This document shows, piece after piece, positions 1 to 5,769 of a stretch of DNA of 7,198 nt (positions within the stretch are counted from its first letter, which is position 1; every line of letters begins with the position of its first letter). The stretch is taken from the NCBI GenBank assembly GCA_031268525.1, contig JAIRXA010000064.1:1-7198 (forward strand), in the 5' to 3' direction. The translations under genes were made by a program, and so were the position numbers. A model generated the notes under the pieces. That model saw only the letters and a program-made list of their open reading frames with translations, was not told the DNA's origin and ran no database searches. The DNA is from Coriobacteriales bacterium. Its GTDB lineage: Bacteria > Actinomycetota > Coriobacteriia > Coriobacteriales > UBA8131.

Positions 1-2196
1 CTGACCTCTGAGATCAAGACTCTGGGTGGCGGCACCTACTTCTCCGATTCCTTTAACACGGACGATCCCTATGGCATCAGCATCAACCTTTCACAGGCCG
101 AAAACGTCACCTTTACGGCAAGCTATGGAGGCGGCTTTGAGTCCAATACCGTCTCTTGGACGACCGACATCGGCCCCGAGGGAGTGGAGCACGAATTTGT
201 CCTCCCCACGATCATCGACCCCGAGGATGCCGGTTGGTATGCCGTGGATAACCACCAGCATTCCGACTACGGCGATGGATCAACGAGAATCGAGGACCTC
301 TTCAATGCCCAGATTGCGGCCAAGCTCGACTACGCGTTGGTCTCAGACCACGACGCTCTGGCGCATAACGCCGAGATGGCTGATTTTGCGGCCAACCACG
401 AGCCGCCCATCCCCTTCCTTTCCAACCTTGAGGTCTCGCCCGGCTGGGGCCACTGGGGCCTGCTCGGTATACCGATTGACGACACCTACGACATCGATCC
501 TTCAGCGACCACGCCTCAGGAGATCATCGAGTACGGACACGATGCGGGTACGGTCGTCATCGTGCATCACCCCTACTCCGATTACGGTTTCCTGAACAAT
601 CAGGCAAGCGTCAACGGCGGCACTGATGTGGGCTGGGATGGCTTCGATCTTCTGGAGCTCCAAAGCACCATCAACCTTGATGGTTTTGCTGACGCCCTCG
701 CCGATGGTGCAGACAGTATCAGCCTGAGCAATCTCAAGGGCAGCATCAGAGATCTGGGCATCACCAATATGGACGCGATGGCCCTGGCCAGTGCGTTCGC
801 CTTCTGGAACAACGGTCAGGAGATTTACCTCAGCGCGGGCTCCGATCAGCATGACGCGGCCTCATCAACACTTTATCCAGGCATCATTCGGGAATATGCC
901 CTCCTCGAAGAGCCAACCGTTGAGAACTATCTGACCGCGTTGACGAACGGTGAAGCCTATGTGACCATGGGCCCGATCCTTCAGCCGAAGCTGGAAACCA
1001 CGCTGTTTGGCTCCACGCATGAGGTCGTCGTCGGCGAGCAGTATGTCCTGCGTCTGGATGCCGGTTCGGTTAACGGTGCGACCGAAATCACTCTGTGGGC
1101 CAATGGCACACCGGTGGCCACGCAAAGCGTCGGAGCAATTTCCAACGGCGCACTCCAGACCGCATCCTTTACGGTCACGCCCTTTGTGACAGGCGATGAG
1201 GAAAACGTCTGGTACAGCTTCACGGCTACTGATGCGGCCGGGAAGATTGCCGTCAGTAACCCTCTGTGGTTCGAGCTGACCGATACAAGCGCGACCACCA
1301 ATCTTGACGGACAGGTTTTCACTCTTACCCCTGAGCATGCGCCGACCAAGAGCCTCGACGTCAAGGGTGGCTCGACCCTTGCTGGCGCCGAAATCATCCT
1401 CTATGACTCGAAGCACACGGCCAACCAGCACTTCCGCTTTGAGTATAACGAAGCCAACGGCACCTACACCATCGTCGCTGTCGTCTCTGGACAGGTGCTT
1501 GATGTCTACGGTGCCTCGGCAACTTCCGGAGCAAAGGTCATTCAGTGGCCAGCCAAGGCGACCAACAACCTCAACCAGCAGTGGATCGTCGAACCAGCAA
1601 TTGGTGAGGACGGTTATATCATCGTTTCGGCCCTGAATCCCGATCTGATGTTGGATGTCTCTGGATCATCGACGGCCAATGGCACGTCGCTGATTCTGTG
1701 GAATCGCCATGAGCGTCCCAATCAGGTCTTTACCCTGACCCCGCCCGACAGTTCTCTGGATGGCTCTTCCTTCGCCATCCATACCATAGCGGGCACGACC
1801 GATCGAGTTCTGGATATCTATGGCAAGGGCATCAAGGGCGGCGAACGTCTCATTCTGTGGTCCCCCAACAGTCAGGCCAATCAGATCTTCTCCTTTGATT
1901 ACGATGAAACCACCGGTTTTTACATCATCACCGCCGAGCACTCGGGACAGGTGCTCGACATCTATGGCGGCTCGGTGAACGCCGGTGCATCGGTCATTCA
2001 ATGGCCGACGAAGACCAGCGGGAACATCTTCAATCAGCGGTGGACCGTTGAAGAAGTCAGGGGCGGCTTTATCATCAAGTCGGCCATCACCGGTTACGCA
2101 CTCACCGTGAACGGTGGTCTCAACGCCGCTGGGGCGAACCTCGTTGCTCAGCCCTACCGTGGCACTGCTACCCAGATCTGGGATCTGGAAGGCTAG
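1..2196 (+). CDS. PHP-domain metallo-phosphoesterase with two ricin-type beta-trefoils, 5' partial
   Basis: The frame is open from base 1, so the N-terminus, including any signal peptide, lies outside the window; 731 codons are visible (numbering from base 1). Residues about 80-330 look like a CehA/McbA-type PHP hydrolase: His85-x-His87, Ser115-Asp-His-Asp118, Glu144, a Gly-His151, His189-His190-Pro and Ser281-Asp-Gln-His-Asp285 are the expected metal ligands. Residues about 331-435 look like an Ig-like beta linker. Residues about 440-731 carry six ricin-type lobes with LDVxG/LDIYG cores at about 450, 497, 549, 602, 649 and 700, which is two complete three-lobed trefoils. These lobes usually bind glycans, so the protein is probably exported and may act on a surface phosphoester substrate. 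The C-terminus (QIWDLEG) has no sortase signal or membrane anchor. The true start cannot be set here. Substrate unknown. Confidence 0.85.
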   Translation: MTSEIKTLGGGTYFSDSFNTDDPYGISINLSQAENVTFTASYGGGFESNTVSWTTDIGPEGVEHEFVLPTIIDPEDAGWYAVDNHQHSDYGDGSTRIEDLFNAQIAAKLDYALVSDHDALAHNAEMADFAANHEPPIPFLSNLEVSPGWGHWGLLGIPIDDTYDIDPSATTPQEIIEYGHDAGTVVIVHHPYSDYGFLNNQASVNGGTDVGWDGFDLLELQSTINLDGFADALADGADSISLSNLKGSIRDLGITNMDAMALASAFAFWNNGQEIYLSAGSDQHDAASSTLYPGIIREYALLEEPTVENYLTALTNGEAYVTMGPILQPKLETTLFGSTHEVVVGEQYVLRLDAGSVNGATEITLWANGTPVATQSVGAISNGALQTASFTVTPFVTGDEENVWYSFTATDAAGKIAVSNPLWFELTDTSATTNLDGQVFTLTPEHAPTKSLDVKGGSTLAGAEIILYDSKHTANQHFRFEYNEANGTYTIVAVVSGQVLDVYGASATSGAKVIQWPAKATNNLNQQWIVEPAIGEDGYIIVSALNPDLMLDVSGSSTANGTSLILWNRHERPNQVFTLTPPDSSLDGSSFAIHTIAGTTDRVLDIYGKGIKGGERLILWSPNSQANQIFSFDYDETTGFYIITAEHSGQVLDIYGGSVNAGASVIQWPTKTSGNIFNQRWTVEEVRGGFIIKSAITGYALTVNGGLNAAGANLVAQPYRGTATQIWDLEG

Positions 2197-2218
2197 GCTA
2201 GGCTAGACATGATTTTCT

Positions 2219-2241
2219 CCCCGGCACCAAAAGAGCCGGGG
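2219..2241 (+). terminator. GC-rich hairpin after the PHP gene
   Basis: CCCCGGC (2219-2225) pairs perfectly with GCCGGGG (2235-2241) around a 9-nt loop, 23 bases after the stop codon. No T-tract follows, so it is either a weak or U-less terminator or an mRNA 3'-end stabiliser. High-GC actinobacteria often have such tail-less hairpins. Position after the stop codon is the main support. Confidence 0.5.
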
Positions 2242-2252
2242 CGCTCTCAGTC

Positions 2253-2279
2253 AATGGGGGTCGCACTGCGGCCCCCATT
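2253..2279 (+). terminator. Second, stronger hairpin after the PHP gene
   Basis: AATGGGGGTCGC (2253-2264) pairs with GCGGCCCCCATT (2268-2279) over 12 bp with one G.T wobble and a 3-nt loop. It stands 12 bases after the first hairpin, so the two form a tandem terminator-like pair. It lacks a clear T-run. It would insulate the PHP gene from the transporter gene downstream. Confidence 0.55.
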
Positions 2280-2330
2280 CCTGTGGCCTTTACGCTCTGA
2301 CCATTCCTGCAGCCTTTATGCTCTGACCAT
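2275..2330 (+). repeat. 26-bp tandem repeat, two copies plus 4 bp
   Basis: Copy 1 (2275-2300) and copy 2 (2301-2326) share 23 of 26 bases, and a CCAT remnant follows at 2327-2330. The shared core is GCCTTTAYGCTCTGACCAT. Copy 1 begins inside the 3' arm of the preceding hairpin. The repeat lies in the space between the PHP gene and the transporter gene; function unknown. Confidence 0.8.
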
Positions 2331-2405
2331 GCGATCAGTACGATAGAGCCGACAGAGAGGTTCGTCTGCTCGTGGTCCTCGATTGATACCTGCTAGGATA
2401 GCTTC

Positions 2406-3305
2406 ATGTCGACGTCGATAAAATACGCCTTGATGGTCTTTGCTGGTGGCGCCGTCTATGGCGCCATGATCCCTCTGGTGCATTATGCCTACCAACTCGG
2501 CTTCAACCCGGCGAATGGCATGGTGTTACACAACTTCATAGGTGCCCTTATCCTGCTTCCGATCGTGCTGGTCATTCCGCGCCTTCGTCGCAGTCTGGCA
2601 GGCATAAGCCGCAGAGATATCGCCGGATTGGCTGTTGTCTGCGTACTCGCCTATGGCATGAGCGCTGGCTACTTCAATGCGCTTTCGCATATCTCTGCGG
2701 CCGCAACGGTCACTCTGATGTTTCAGTATGTCTGGATGGGCGTGGTGCTGCAGGCTATCGCTGAGCATCGGCGCCCGGATATCTGGACCATACTGGCAGC
2801 TCTGGTCGTGATGGTGGGTACTGTGCTGACCACGGGAATCCTCGACGAAGGAACAGGTACACTCAATGTTCCCGGAGTCCTCTTCGGCTTGCTTTCGGCC
2901 GTCTGCTATGCCGCCTTTCTGTTTGTCGGCGCCCGTGTGGCGCCCGGACTACCGGCCTTCAGCCGCACCACGATCATCACCGTGGGTCGCCTGTTCATCG
3001 CTCTTGCCTTTGCGCCGACTTTCTTTACGATCCTGCCACCACTGCACCTGACCGCCACGGTTGGCGTACTGATGGCCCTGACCGGCATCATCCTGCCGAT
3101 CCTCTGCTTTCAGGTCGCCACTCCCCATCTGCCCAGTGGCGTGACGACCATCATGACCTCCTCCGAACTGCCGGCCTCGATCCTGCTCGCAAGCCTGTTC
3201 ATCGGTGAACAGGTCACACCCTTGATGTGGCTGGGCGTCGCCCTGGTGCTCGGCGGTATCGTGCTCTCCCAGACCGGCGAACTCCGCCGCCTGTTCAAGC
3301 GCTGA
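2406..3305 (+). CDS. DMT-superfamily (EamA-type) membrane transporter
   Basis: This 299-residue protein is almost entirely hydrophobic helices, about ten by eye, with the duplicated two-EamA-domain layout and length usual for drug/metabolite transporters. The second half contains the typical late-family pattern of a helix with Pro-Ala-Ser-Ile-Leu-Leu-Ala followed by a Gly-Glu and a final Gly-rich helix (VALVLGGIVLSQ). It ends with a basic tail (RRLFKR) expected to face the cytoplasm. It acts in the inner membrane, probably moving a small metabolite or amino-acid-like compound out of or into the cell. The substrate cannot be predicted from sequence. The ATG is preceded by AGGA at 2395-2398 with a 7-nt spacer. 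The gene appears monocistronic: hairpins lie upstream and the next genes differ in composition. Confidence 0.88.
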   Translation: MSTSIKYALMVFAGGAVYGAMIPLVHYAYQLGFNPANGMVLHNFIGALILLPIVLVIPRLRRSLAGISRRDIAGLAVVCVLAYGMSAGYFNALSHISAAATVTLMFQYVWMGVVLQAIAEHRRPDIWTILAALVVMVGTVLTTGILDEGTGTLNVPGVLFGLLSAVCYAAFLFVGARVAPGLPAFSRTTIITVGRLFIALAFAPTFFTILPPLHLTATVGVLMALTGIILPILCFQVATPHLPSGVTTIMTSSELPASILLASLFIGEQVTPLMWLGVALVLGGIVLSQTGELRRLFKR

Positions 3306-3360
3306 AGGCGTCCGTATCACGTCATAAATAAATCTGGTTGAAAAGCTTTCGCCCGTCGCC

Positions 3361-3400
3361 TTGTGCCATGACATATTCTGTATTACAATTTGTATTACAA
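3361..3400 (+). promoter_or_regulatory. Operator-like paired repeats and putative promoter of the toxin-antitoxin operon
   Basis: TGTATTACAA occurs twice, at 3379-3388 and 3391-3400, with a 12-bp period. The second copy with its 5' T is a perfect odd palindrome, TTGTA-T-TACAA. Tandem short palindromes just upstream of the first gene are typical operators for ribbon-helix-helix antitoxins. A possible promoter has TTGTGC (3361-3366), a 17-nt gap and TACAAT (3384-3389). Its -10 box lies inside the first repeat, so binding would block transcription. The promoter is a by-eye call; the repeats are certain. Confidence 0.6.
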
Positions 3401-3421
3401 AATTAAAAAGGAAGATGTTCT

Positions 3422-3691
3422 ATGATCAACATTCTTGGACGGATTGACGAAAAACACCCGGACCTGAAAACCGAAGAGATACTCAGTGCCTGGGAATCAC
3501 GAGTTAAGACTCAGTTTCGGCTCACCGATGAAAGGGAATACATGGTTGCGGTAGGCGTGTCATCAAGCGGAAAGCTCATTGAAATGATTGCTTTTGATGA
3601 TGGCGAAGATACGGTCATCTTCCATGCAATGAAGGCCACAAAGAAAATACTGACAGAATTGAACATGCTCTCAGTAAGAAAGCAGGGATAG
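3422..3691 (+). CDS. Putative toxin of a toxin-antitoxin pair (BrnT-like)
   Basis: An 89-residue protein. Its pattern, with an N-terminal KHPDLKTEEILSAWES helix, then VAVGVSSSGKLIEM strands and a C-terminal FHAMKATKKILTEL, resembles small RelE/BrnT-fold toxins: the 'avG...Gr...E' strand and the 'I.HA.KATkk' end compare with BrnT's ISARKAT. Such toxins are mRNA interferases; that activity is inferred, not seen. AAGGAAG at 3408-3414 with a 7-nt spacer supports ATG 3422. The stop lies 2 nt before the RHH gene, so the two are co-transcribed and probably translationally coupled. Toxin-first order matches BrnT-BrnA. The gene is visibly AT-richer than its neighbours, suggesting horizontal acquisition. 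It could also be an inactive orphan-type protein. Confidence 0.65.
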   Translation: MINILGRIDEKHPDLKTEEILSAWESRVKTQFRLTDEREYMVAVGVSSSGKLIEMIAFDDGEDTVIFHAMKATKKILTELNMLSVRKQG

Positions 3692-3693
3692 CT

Positions 3694-3966
3694 GTGGGAT
3701 ATACAAAAAAAGATGGAACGGTCGTTTCTGACGAGTGGATGGATTCCGTCATTGAGGGAGCAGAATCAGATCATCTTGTCGGCACTGTCATTGCAACACA
3801 AACAGGGCCAGGACGGCCCAGACTATATGATGATGACCTTGAGACTATTTCGTTCAAACTTCCCAAGTCGCGAATCCGTGAAATTGATTTGGTCATCAAA
3901 CAGAAAGGTGAATCAAGGTCGGAGTTTTTACGAGATGCGGTAGAGAGAGCGCTCACGACCTCTTAG
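3694..3966 (+). CDS. Ribbon-helix-helix antitoxin-like protein (CopG/BrnA-like)
   Basis: A 90-residue protein. Residues about 50-87 form a ribbon-helix-helix DNA-binding unit: a strand (ETISFKLPKS), helix 1 (RIREIDLVIKQ), the turn KGESRSEF, and helix 2 ending in AVERAL. A basic Gly-Arg-Pro-Arg stretch at 40-43 precedes it. It should dimerise, bind the palindromic repeats at 3379-3400, and neutralise the protein encoded 2 nt upstream, probably through its N-terminal half. The GTG start at 3694 is chosen because AGGGA (3684-3688) sits 5 nt before it and because it gives the tight toxin spacing; the next in-frame ATG (3739) would remove 15 residues. Codon use is AT-richer than in flanking genes. 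Confidence 0.75.
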   Translation: MGYTKKDGTVVSDEWMDSVIEGAESDHLVGTVIATQTGPGRPRLYDDDLETISFKLPKSRIREIDLVIKQKGESRSEFLRDAVERALTTS

Positions 3967-4019
3967 TTATCGAGCGTTCACCACCCCTCGGTTTGAGTTA
4001 TCTCGTTCATTTCCTGCCG

Positions 4020-4039
4020 CCGCAAGACGTCCGCAAGAC
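4020..4039 (+). repeat. Direct repeat CCGCAAGAC, 11-bp period
   Basis: CCGCAAGAC occurs at 4020-4028 and again at 4031-4039. The 11-bp spacing is about one helical turn, placing both copies on the same DNA face. They lie about 75-95 bp upstream of the predicted start of the microcompartment transcript, a usual position for an activator site. No regulator is identified. Confidence 0.4.
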
Positions 4040-4078
4040 ATCTGCTATCTCCGCGTCAAACCCGTCTGACATTTGCAC

Positions 4079-4108
4079 TTGACATTACCGCCCTAAGCGC
4101 GCTACCGT
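4079..4108 (+). promoter_or_regulatory. Putative housekeeping promoter of the BMC operon
   Basis: A perfect TTGACA -35 box (4079-4084) is followed after 18 nt by TACCGT (4103-4108). That box fits the loose TAnnnT -10 form common in high-GC Gram-positives but matches TATAAT at only three positions. Transcription would begin near 4115, upstream of the whole hairpin set and about 200 nt before eutJ, as a leader-controlled operon needs. Called by eye from the boxes. Confidence 0.5.
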
Positions 4109-4131
4109 TAACATTCAATCGAATACGGTGA

Positions 4132-4174
4132 GTAGGCGCACAGATGCGTCTACAACGAGGGCAATGGAGCTTTC
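4132..4174 (+). promoter_or_regulatory. ANTAR-type dual-hairpin antitermination element
   Basis: Hairpin P1 pairs GTAGGCGC (4132-4139) with GCGTCTAC (4146-4153), 8 bp with one wobble, around the six-base loop ACAGAT. After a 3-nt linker, hairpin P2 pairs GAGGGC (4157-4162) with GCTTTC (4169-4174), 6 bp with two wobbles, around the six-base loop AATGGA. Both loops have A at position 1 and G at position 4, the signature bound by dimeric ANTAR proteins such as EutV. P2 overlaps the 5' arm of the next terminator, so the two folds exclude each other: bound ANTAR protein would hold P2 and allow readthrough into the BMC genes. No ANTAR gene is in the window. Confidence 0.75.
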
Positions 4175-4220
4175 ATGACAGTCCCCTTCGGGCGGACGAT
4201 TACATGAGGGCTCTTTATTT
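4166..4220 (+). terminator. Intrinsic attenuator terminator in the BMC operon leader
   Basis: GGAGCTTTCATG (4166-4177) pairs over 12 bp (three wobbles) with CATGAGGGCTCT (4203-4214). An inner stem GTCCCC/GGcGGAC (4181-4197) is capped by a TTCG tetraloop, with one bulged C. The T-rich run TCTTTATTT (4212-4220) follows directly. No gene ends just upstream in this leader, so it acts as a conditional terminator rather than a gene end. Its 5' arm shares 4166-4174 with hairpin P2. Confidence 0.75.
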
Positions 4221-4225
4221 ATCCA

Positions 4226-4251
4226 CTACCTGCGACAGGGGCAGCAGGTGG
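4226..4251 (+). other. Minor leader hairpin after the attenuator
   Basis: CTACCTGC (4226-4233) can pair with GCAGGTGG (4244-4251), 8 bp with one wobble, around a 10-nt loop. It lies between the attenuator and the ribosome binding site of eutJ. It may protect the processed transcript's 5' end or be incidental. Confidence 0.3.
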
Positions 4252-4306
4252 AGCATGAACAGCAACGACACATGAACGACGACGCACGAAGGTAGCCGAA
4301 CGACAA

Positions 4307-4314
4307 GAGAGAGG
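4307..4314 (+). promoter_or_regulatory. Ribosome binding site deciding the eutJ start
   Basis: The purine run AGAGAGG ends at 4314, directly against TTG 4315 and 3 nt before ATG 4318. The spacing to either codon is short, but a start at TTG would leave none at all, so ATG 4318 is preferred. Confidence 0.5.
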
Positions 4315-4317
4315 TTG

Positions 4318-5175
4318 ATGGGTTCATTCGCCAAGACAGATGCGATCACGCAGGCCTTTGAGAGGGTCATCAAACAAGCCTGTGTGCCAAAGGACAGCGA
4401 GGAGCTCTTCGTCGGCCTCGACATCGGCACGGCCTATATGGTGCTCGCCGTCCTCGATGCCAAGCTGCAACCCATCGCAGGAGCCTATCGTTTTGCGCAG
4501 GTCGTGCGTGATGGCATCGTCGTGGACTATCTCGGCGCCATCGATATCGTCAAAGACCTCAAGCAGGAAATCGAGTCGGCGATCGGACGCGAACTCGACC
4601 ATACGGCCATCGCCATTCCTCCCGGAACCAGCTACAGTGATACCCGCTTCATCGGCAATGTCGCCGAGAGTGCGGGCTTGCATGTCGTCAATGTCGTTAA
4701 CGAACCCGAAGCTGCGAACACCTTGCTGCAACTACACAATGGCGTGGTCGTTGACATCGGCGGCGGCACAACCGGTCTTGCCATCATCGAGAATGGCGAA
4801 GTGGTCTACACCGCGGACGAGCCAACCGGCGGCACACACTGTACGCTGGTGGTCGCGGGTCGTCACAAGATCAGTTTCGAGGAAGCCGAGGAGCTCAAGA
4901 AGGATCCCGCACGTCAGGACGAGATGGGCCGACTGCTCAAGCCTGTTTCCCAGAAGATTGCCAGTATCATCAAACGACACATCACGGGCCATACGGTCAG
5001 TGAGATCGTACTCGTTGGGGGCGCAAGCTGTCTTGTGGGCATCGAGGATGTTGTTTCAGAAGAACTCGGCATCCCGACCGTCAAACCGGCCAAGCCCCTG
5101 TTCATCACACCAATCGGCATCGCCATGAACTGTCGCACAGCCGACGAGCGCACCACACACGAAGGGAGGGCGTGA
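4318..5175 (+). CDS. eutJ: EutJ-family chaperone/reactivase-like ATPase of the microcompartment
   Basis: A 285-residue actin/Hsp70-fold protein. The nucleotide-binding motifs are visible in order: phosphate-1 Asp35-Ile-Gly-Thr38, an NEPEAA segment at 128-133, phosphate-2 DIGGGTTG at 146-153, and the adenosine motif VGGAS at 233-237. Length and layout match EutJ, a DnaK-like protein encoded in many ethanolamine and glycyl-radical microcompartment operons, thought to aid folding, assembly or reactivation of cargo enzymes. It lacks the Hsp70 substrate-binding domain. It is the first gene after the ANTAR leader and 4 nt before the next gene, so it heads the operon. The alternative TTG start would add one residue. 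Its exact client is unknown; FtsA/MreB are less likely because of the BMC neighbours. Confidence 0.88.
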   Translation: MGSFAKTDAITQAFERVIKQACVPKDSEELFVGLDIGTAYMVLAVLDAKLQPIAGAYRFAQVVRDGIVVDYLGAIDIVKDLKQEIESAIGRELDHTAIAIPPGTSYSDTRFIGNVAESAGLHVVNVVNEPEAANTLLQLHNGVVVDIGGGTTGLAIIENGEVVYTADEPTGGTHCTLVVAGRHKISFEEAEELKKDPARQDEMGRLLKPVSQKIASIIKRHITGHTVSEIVLVGGASCLVGIEDVVSEELGIPTVKPAKPLFITPIGIAMNCRTADERTTHEGRA

Positions 5176-5179
5176 GGTC

Positions 5180-5473
5180 ATGGATTTCCAGATTATCAAA
5201 CAACCATCCCCCGGTGTCATCAAGATGCTGGAAAGTCGGGTGCTGATTCGCGATTTCTTCGCGGAGAAGACCTTTGATACCATCGGTCTGGTACAGGGCA
5301 AGCTCACCGAAATGTTCGTCGCTGCCGACATTGCCGAGAAGGCCTCCGGCGTCGACGCCTTGGAAATCAAGGGGATCTGCCCACAGCACTTTACGATGAT
5401 CGCCATCTTTGGCGACACCGCCGCGGTGACCGAGGCAATGGATCGCATCAAGGCACAACTAGGGAGAGGATGA
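5180..5473 (+). CDS. Divergent BMC-domain shell protein, GrpU-like, with a Gly-x-Cys-Pro motif
   Basis: A 97-residue protein. Residues about 33-95 follow the BMC fold: a beta strand (TIGLVQGK), a helix with AADIAEKASGVD (48-59, matching the D-x-x-x-K-A-x-x-V core of shell proteins), a strand ending in GICPQH (65-70), then MIAIFGDTAAVTEAM, the usual closing strand and helix. The only cysteine is Cys67. GrpU of glycyl-radical propanediol compartments is a similarly short, divergent shell protein that binds an Fe-S cluster in the hexamer pore through cysteine in a G-x-C-P motif; the match here is by recall, not alignment. About 32 leading residues are unlike standard BMC-H. ATG 5180 follows the GGGAGGG run at 5164-5170. 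It lies 4 nt after eutJ and 3 nt before the vertex gene. Confidence 0.7.
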   Translation: MDFQIIKQPSPGVIKMLESRVLIRDFFAEKTFDTIGLVQGKLTEMFVAADIAEKASGVDALEIKGICPQHFTMIAIFGDTAAVTEAMDRIKAQLGRG

Positions 5474-5476
5474 GCC

Positions 5477-5755
5477 ATGAAGATCGGATATGTCATGGGC
5501 AATATCTGGTGTACCCGCAAGGAGGAAACCCTCACCGGGCTCAAATTGATGCAGGTGAGAGTGCTTGAAGACCTGAACGATGACCCCAGCTCGGGGCCTG
5601 TCGTCGTCGCGGTGGACACCATTGGCGCCGGCATTGGCGAGAAGGTTTTACTGGTTGGCGGCTCTTCGGCACGCAAGCATGAGTACCTGACGAACGCCCC
5701 GATCGATATGCTGATCGTTGGCATCATCGATCCCGATAACAACACCGCCGAGTAG
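5477..5755 (+). CDS. eutN: EutN/CcmL-family BMC-P pentamer (vertex) shell protein
   Basis: A 92-residue protein of the usual length for the family. It starts with the beta strand MKIGYVMGNIWCTRKEE, followed by a loop with LTGLKLMQVRV and the AVDTIGAGIGEKVLLVGGSSAR segment (about 44-66) that is the hallmark of EutN/CcmL/PduN. It ends DMLIVGIIDP. Five copies close the vertices of the icosahedral shell. The purine-rich GGGAGAGGA, which overlaps the end of the upstream gene (5462-5470), acts as its ribosome binding site. It stops 14 nt before the PduS-like gene. EutN, PduN and CcmL cannot be separated from sequence alone; the name is by family. Confidence 0.92.
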   Translation: MKIGYVMGNIWCTRKEETLTGLKLMQVRVLEDLNDDPSSGPVVVAVDTIGAGIGEKVLLVGGSSARKHEYLTNAPIDMLIVGIIDPDNNTAE

Positions 5756-5769
5756 TCGGGATATTCAAG

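Larger units (their letters stand above)
3967..4317 (+). other. Intergenic leader region before the microcompartment operon
   Basis: This 351-base gap holds no convincing gene. From left to right it contains an unremarkable stretch to 4019, a direct repeat at 4020-4039, a promoter at 4079-4108, a two-hairpin ANTAR-type element at 4132-4174, an overlapping terminator at 4166-4220, a minor hairpin at 4226-4251, and a ribosome binding site at 4307-4314. Two tiny ATG frames in the last part (starting 4255 and 4272, six and seven codons) are too weak to call. Confidence 0.8.

Noticed and set aside
865..1431. Minus-strand frames within the PHP/ricin gene
   Set aside because: They are antisense shadows of a gene with intact metal-site motifs and ricin lobes; no independent start signal or family match.
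2171..2182. Perfect 12-bp palindrome CCCAGATCTGGG near the end of the PHP gene
   Set aside because: It is within coding sequence of a conserved ricin lobe and has no spacer for a hairpin loop; most likely chance.
3306..3360. Terminator after the DMT transporter
   Set aside because: Only short imperfect inverted pieces such as GAAAAGCTTTC are present, with no stable stem followed by T residues.
4255..4295. Leader peptide frames (ATG at 4255 and 4272) with a partial CATGAAC repeat
   Set aside because: They have only six and seven codons, no regulatory codon run, and a ribosome binding site at best poorly spaced. They lie after the terminator, so they cannot control it.
4110..4317. Cobalamin riboswitch in the BMC leader
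   Set aside because: It was considered because pdu and eut operons often have one, but no B12-box-like sequence or multi-helix core is visible. The hairpins fit an ANTAR element instead.
4340..5128. 262-codon open frame in another + frame inside eutJ
   Set aside because: It is Arg/Ser/Pro-rich, as expected for an out-of-frame reading of a high-GC gene, and eutJ has clear ATPase motifs in the true frame.
5056..5745. 229-codon open frame on the minus strand across the BMC genes
   Set aside because: It overlaps three well-supported + strand genes (end of eutJ, GrpU-like, eutN) and has low-complexity Ser/Thr-rich content with no family resemblance.
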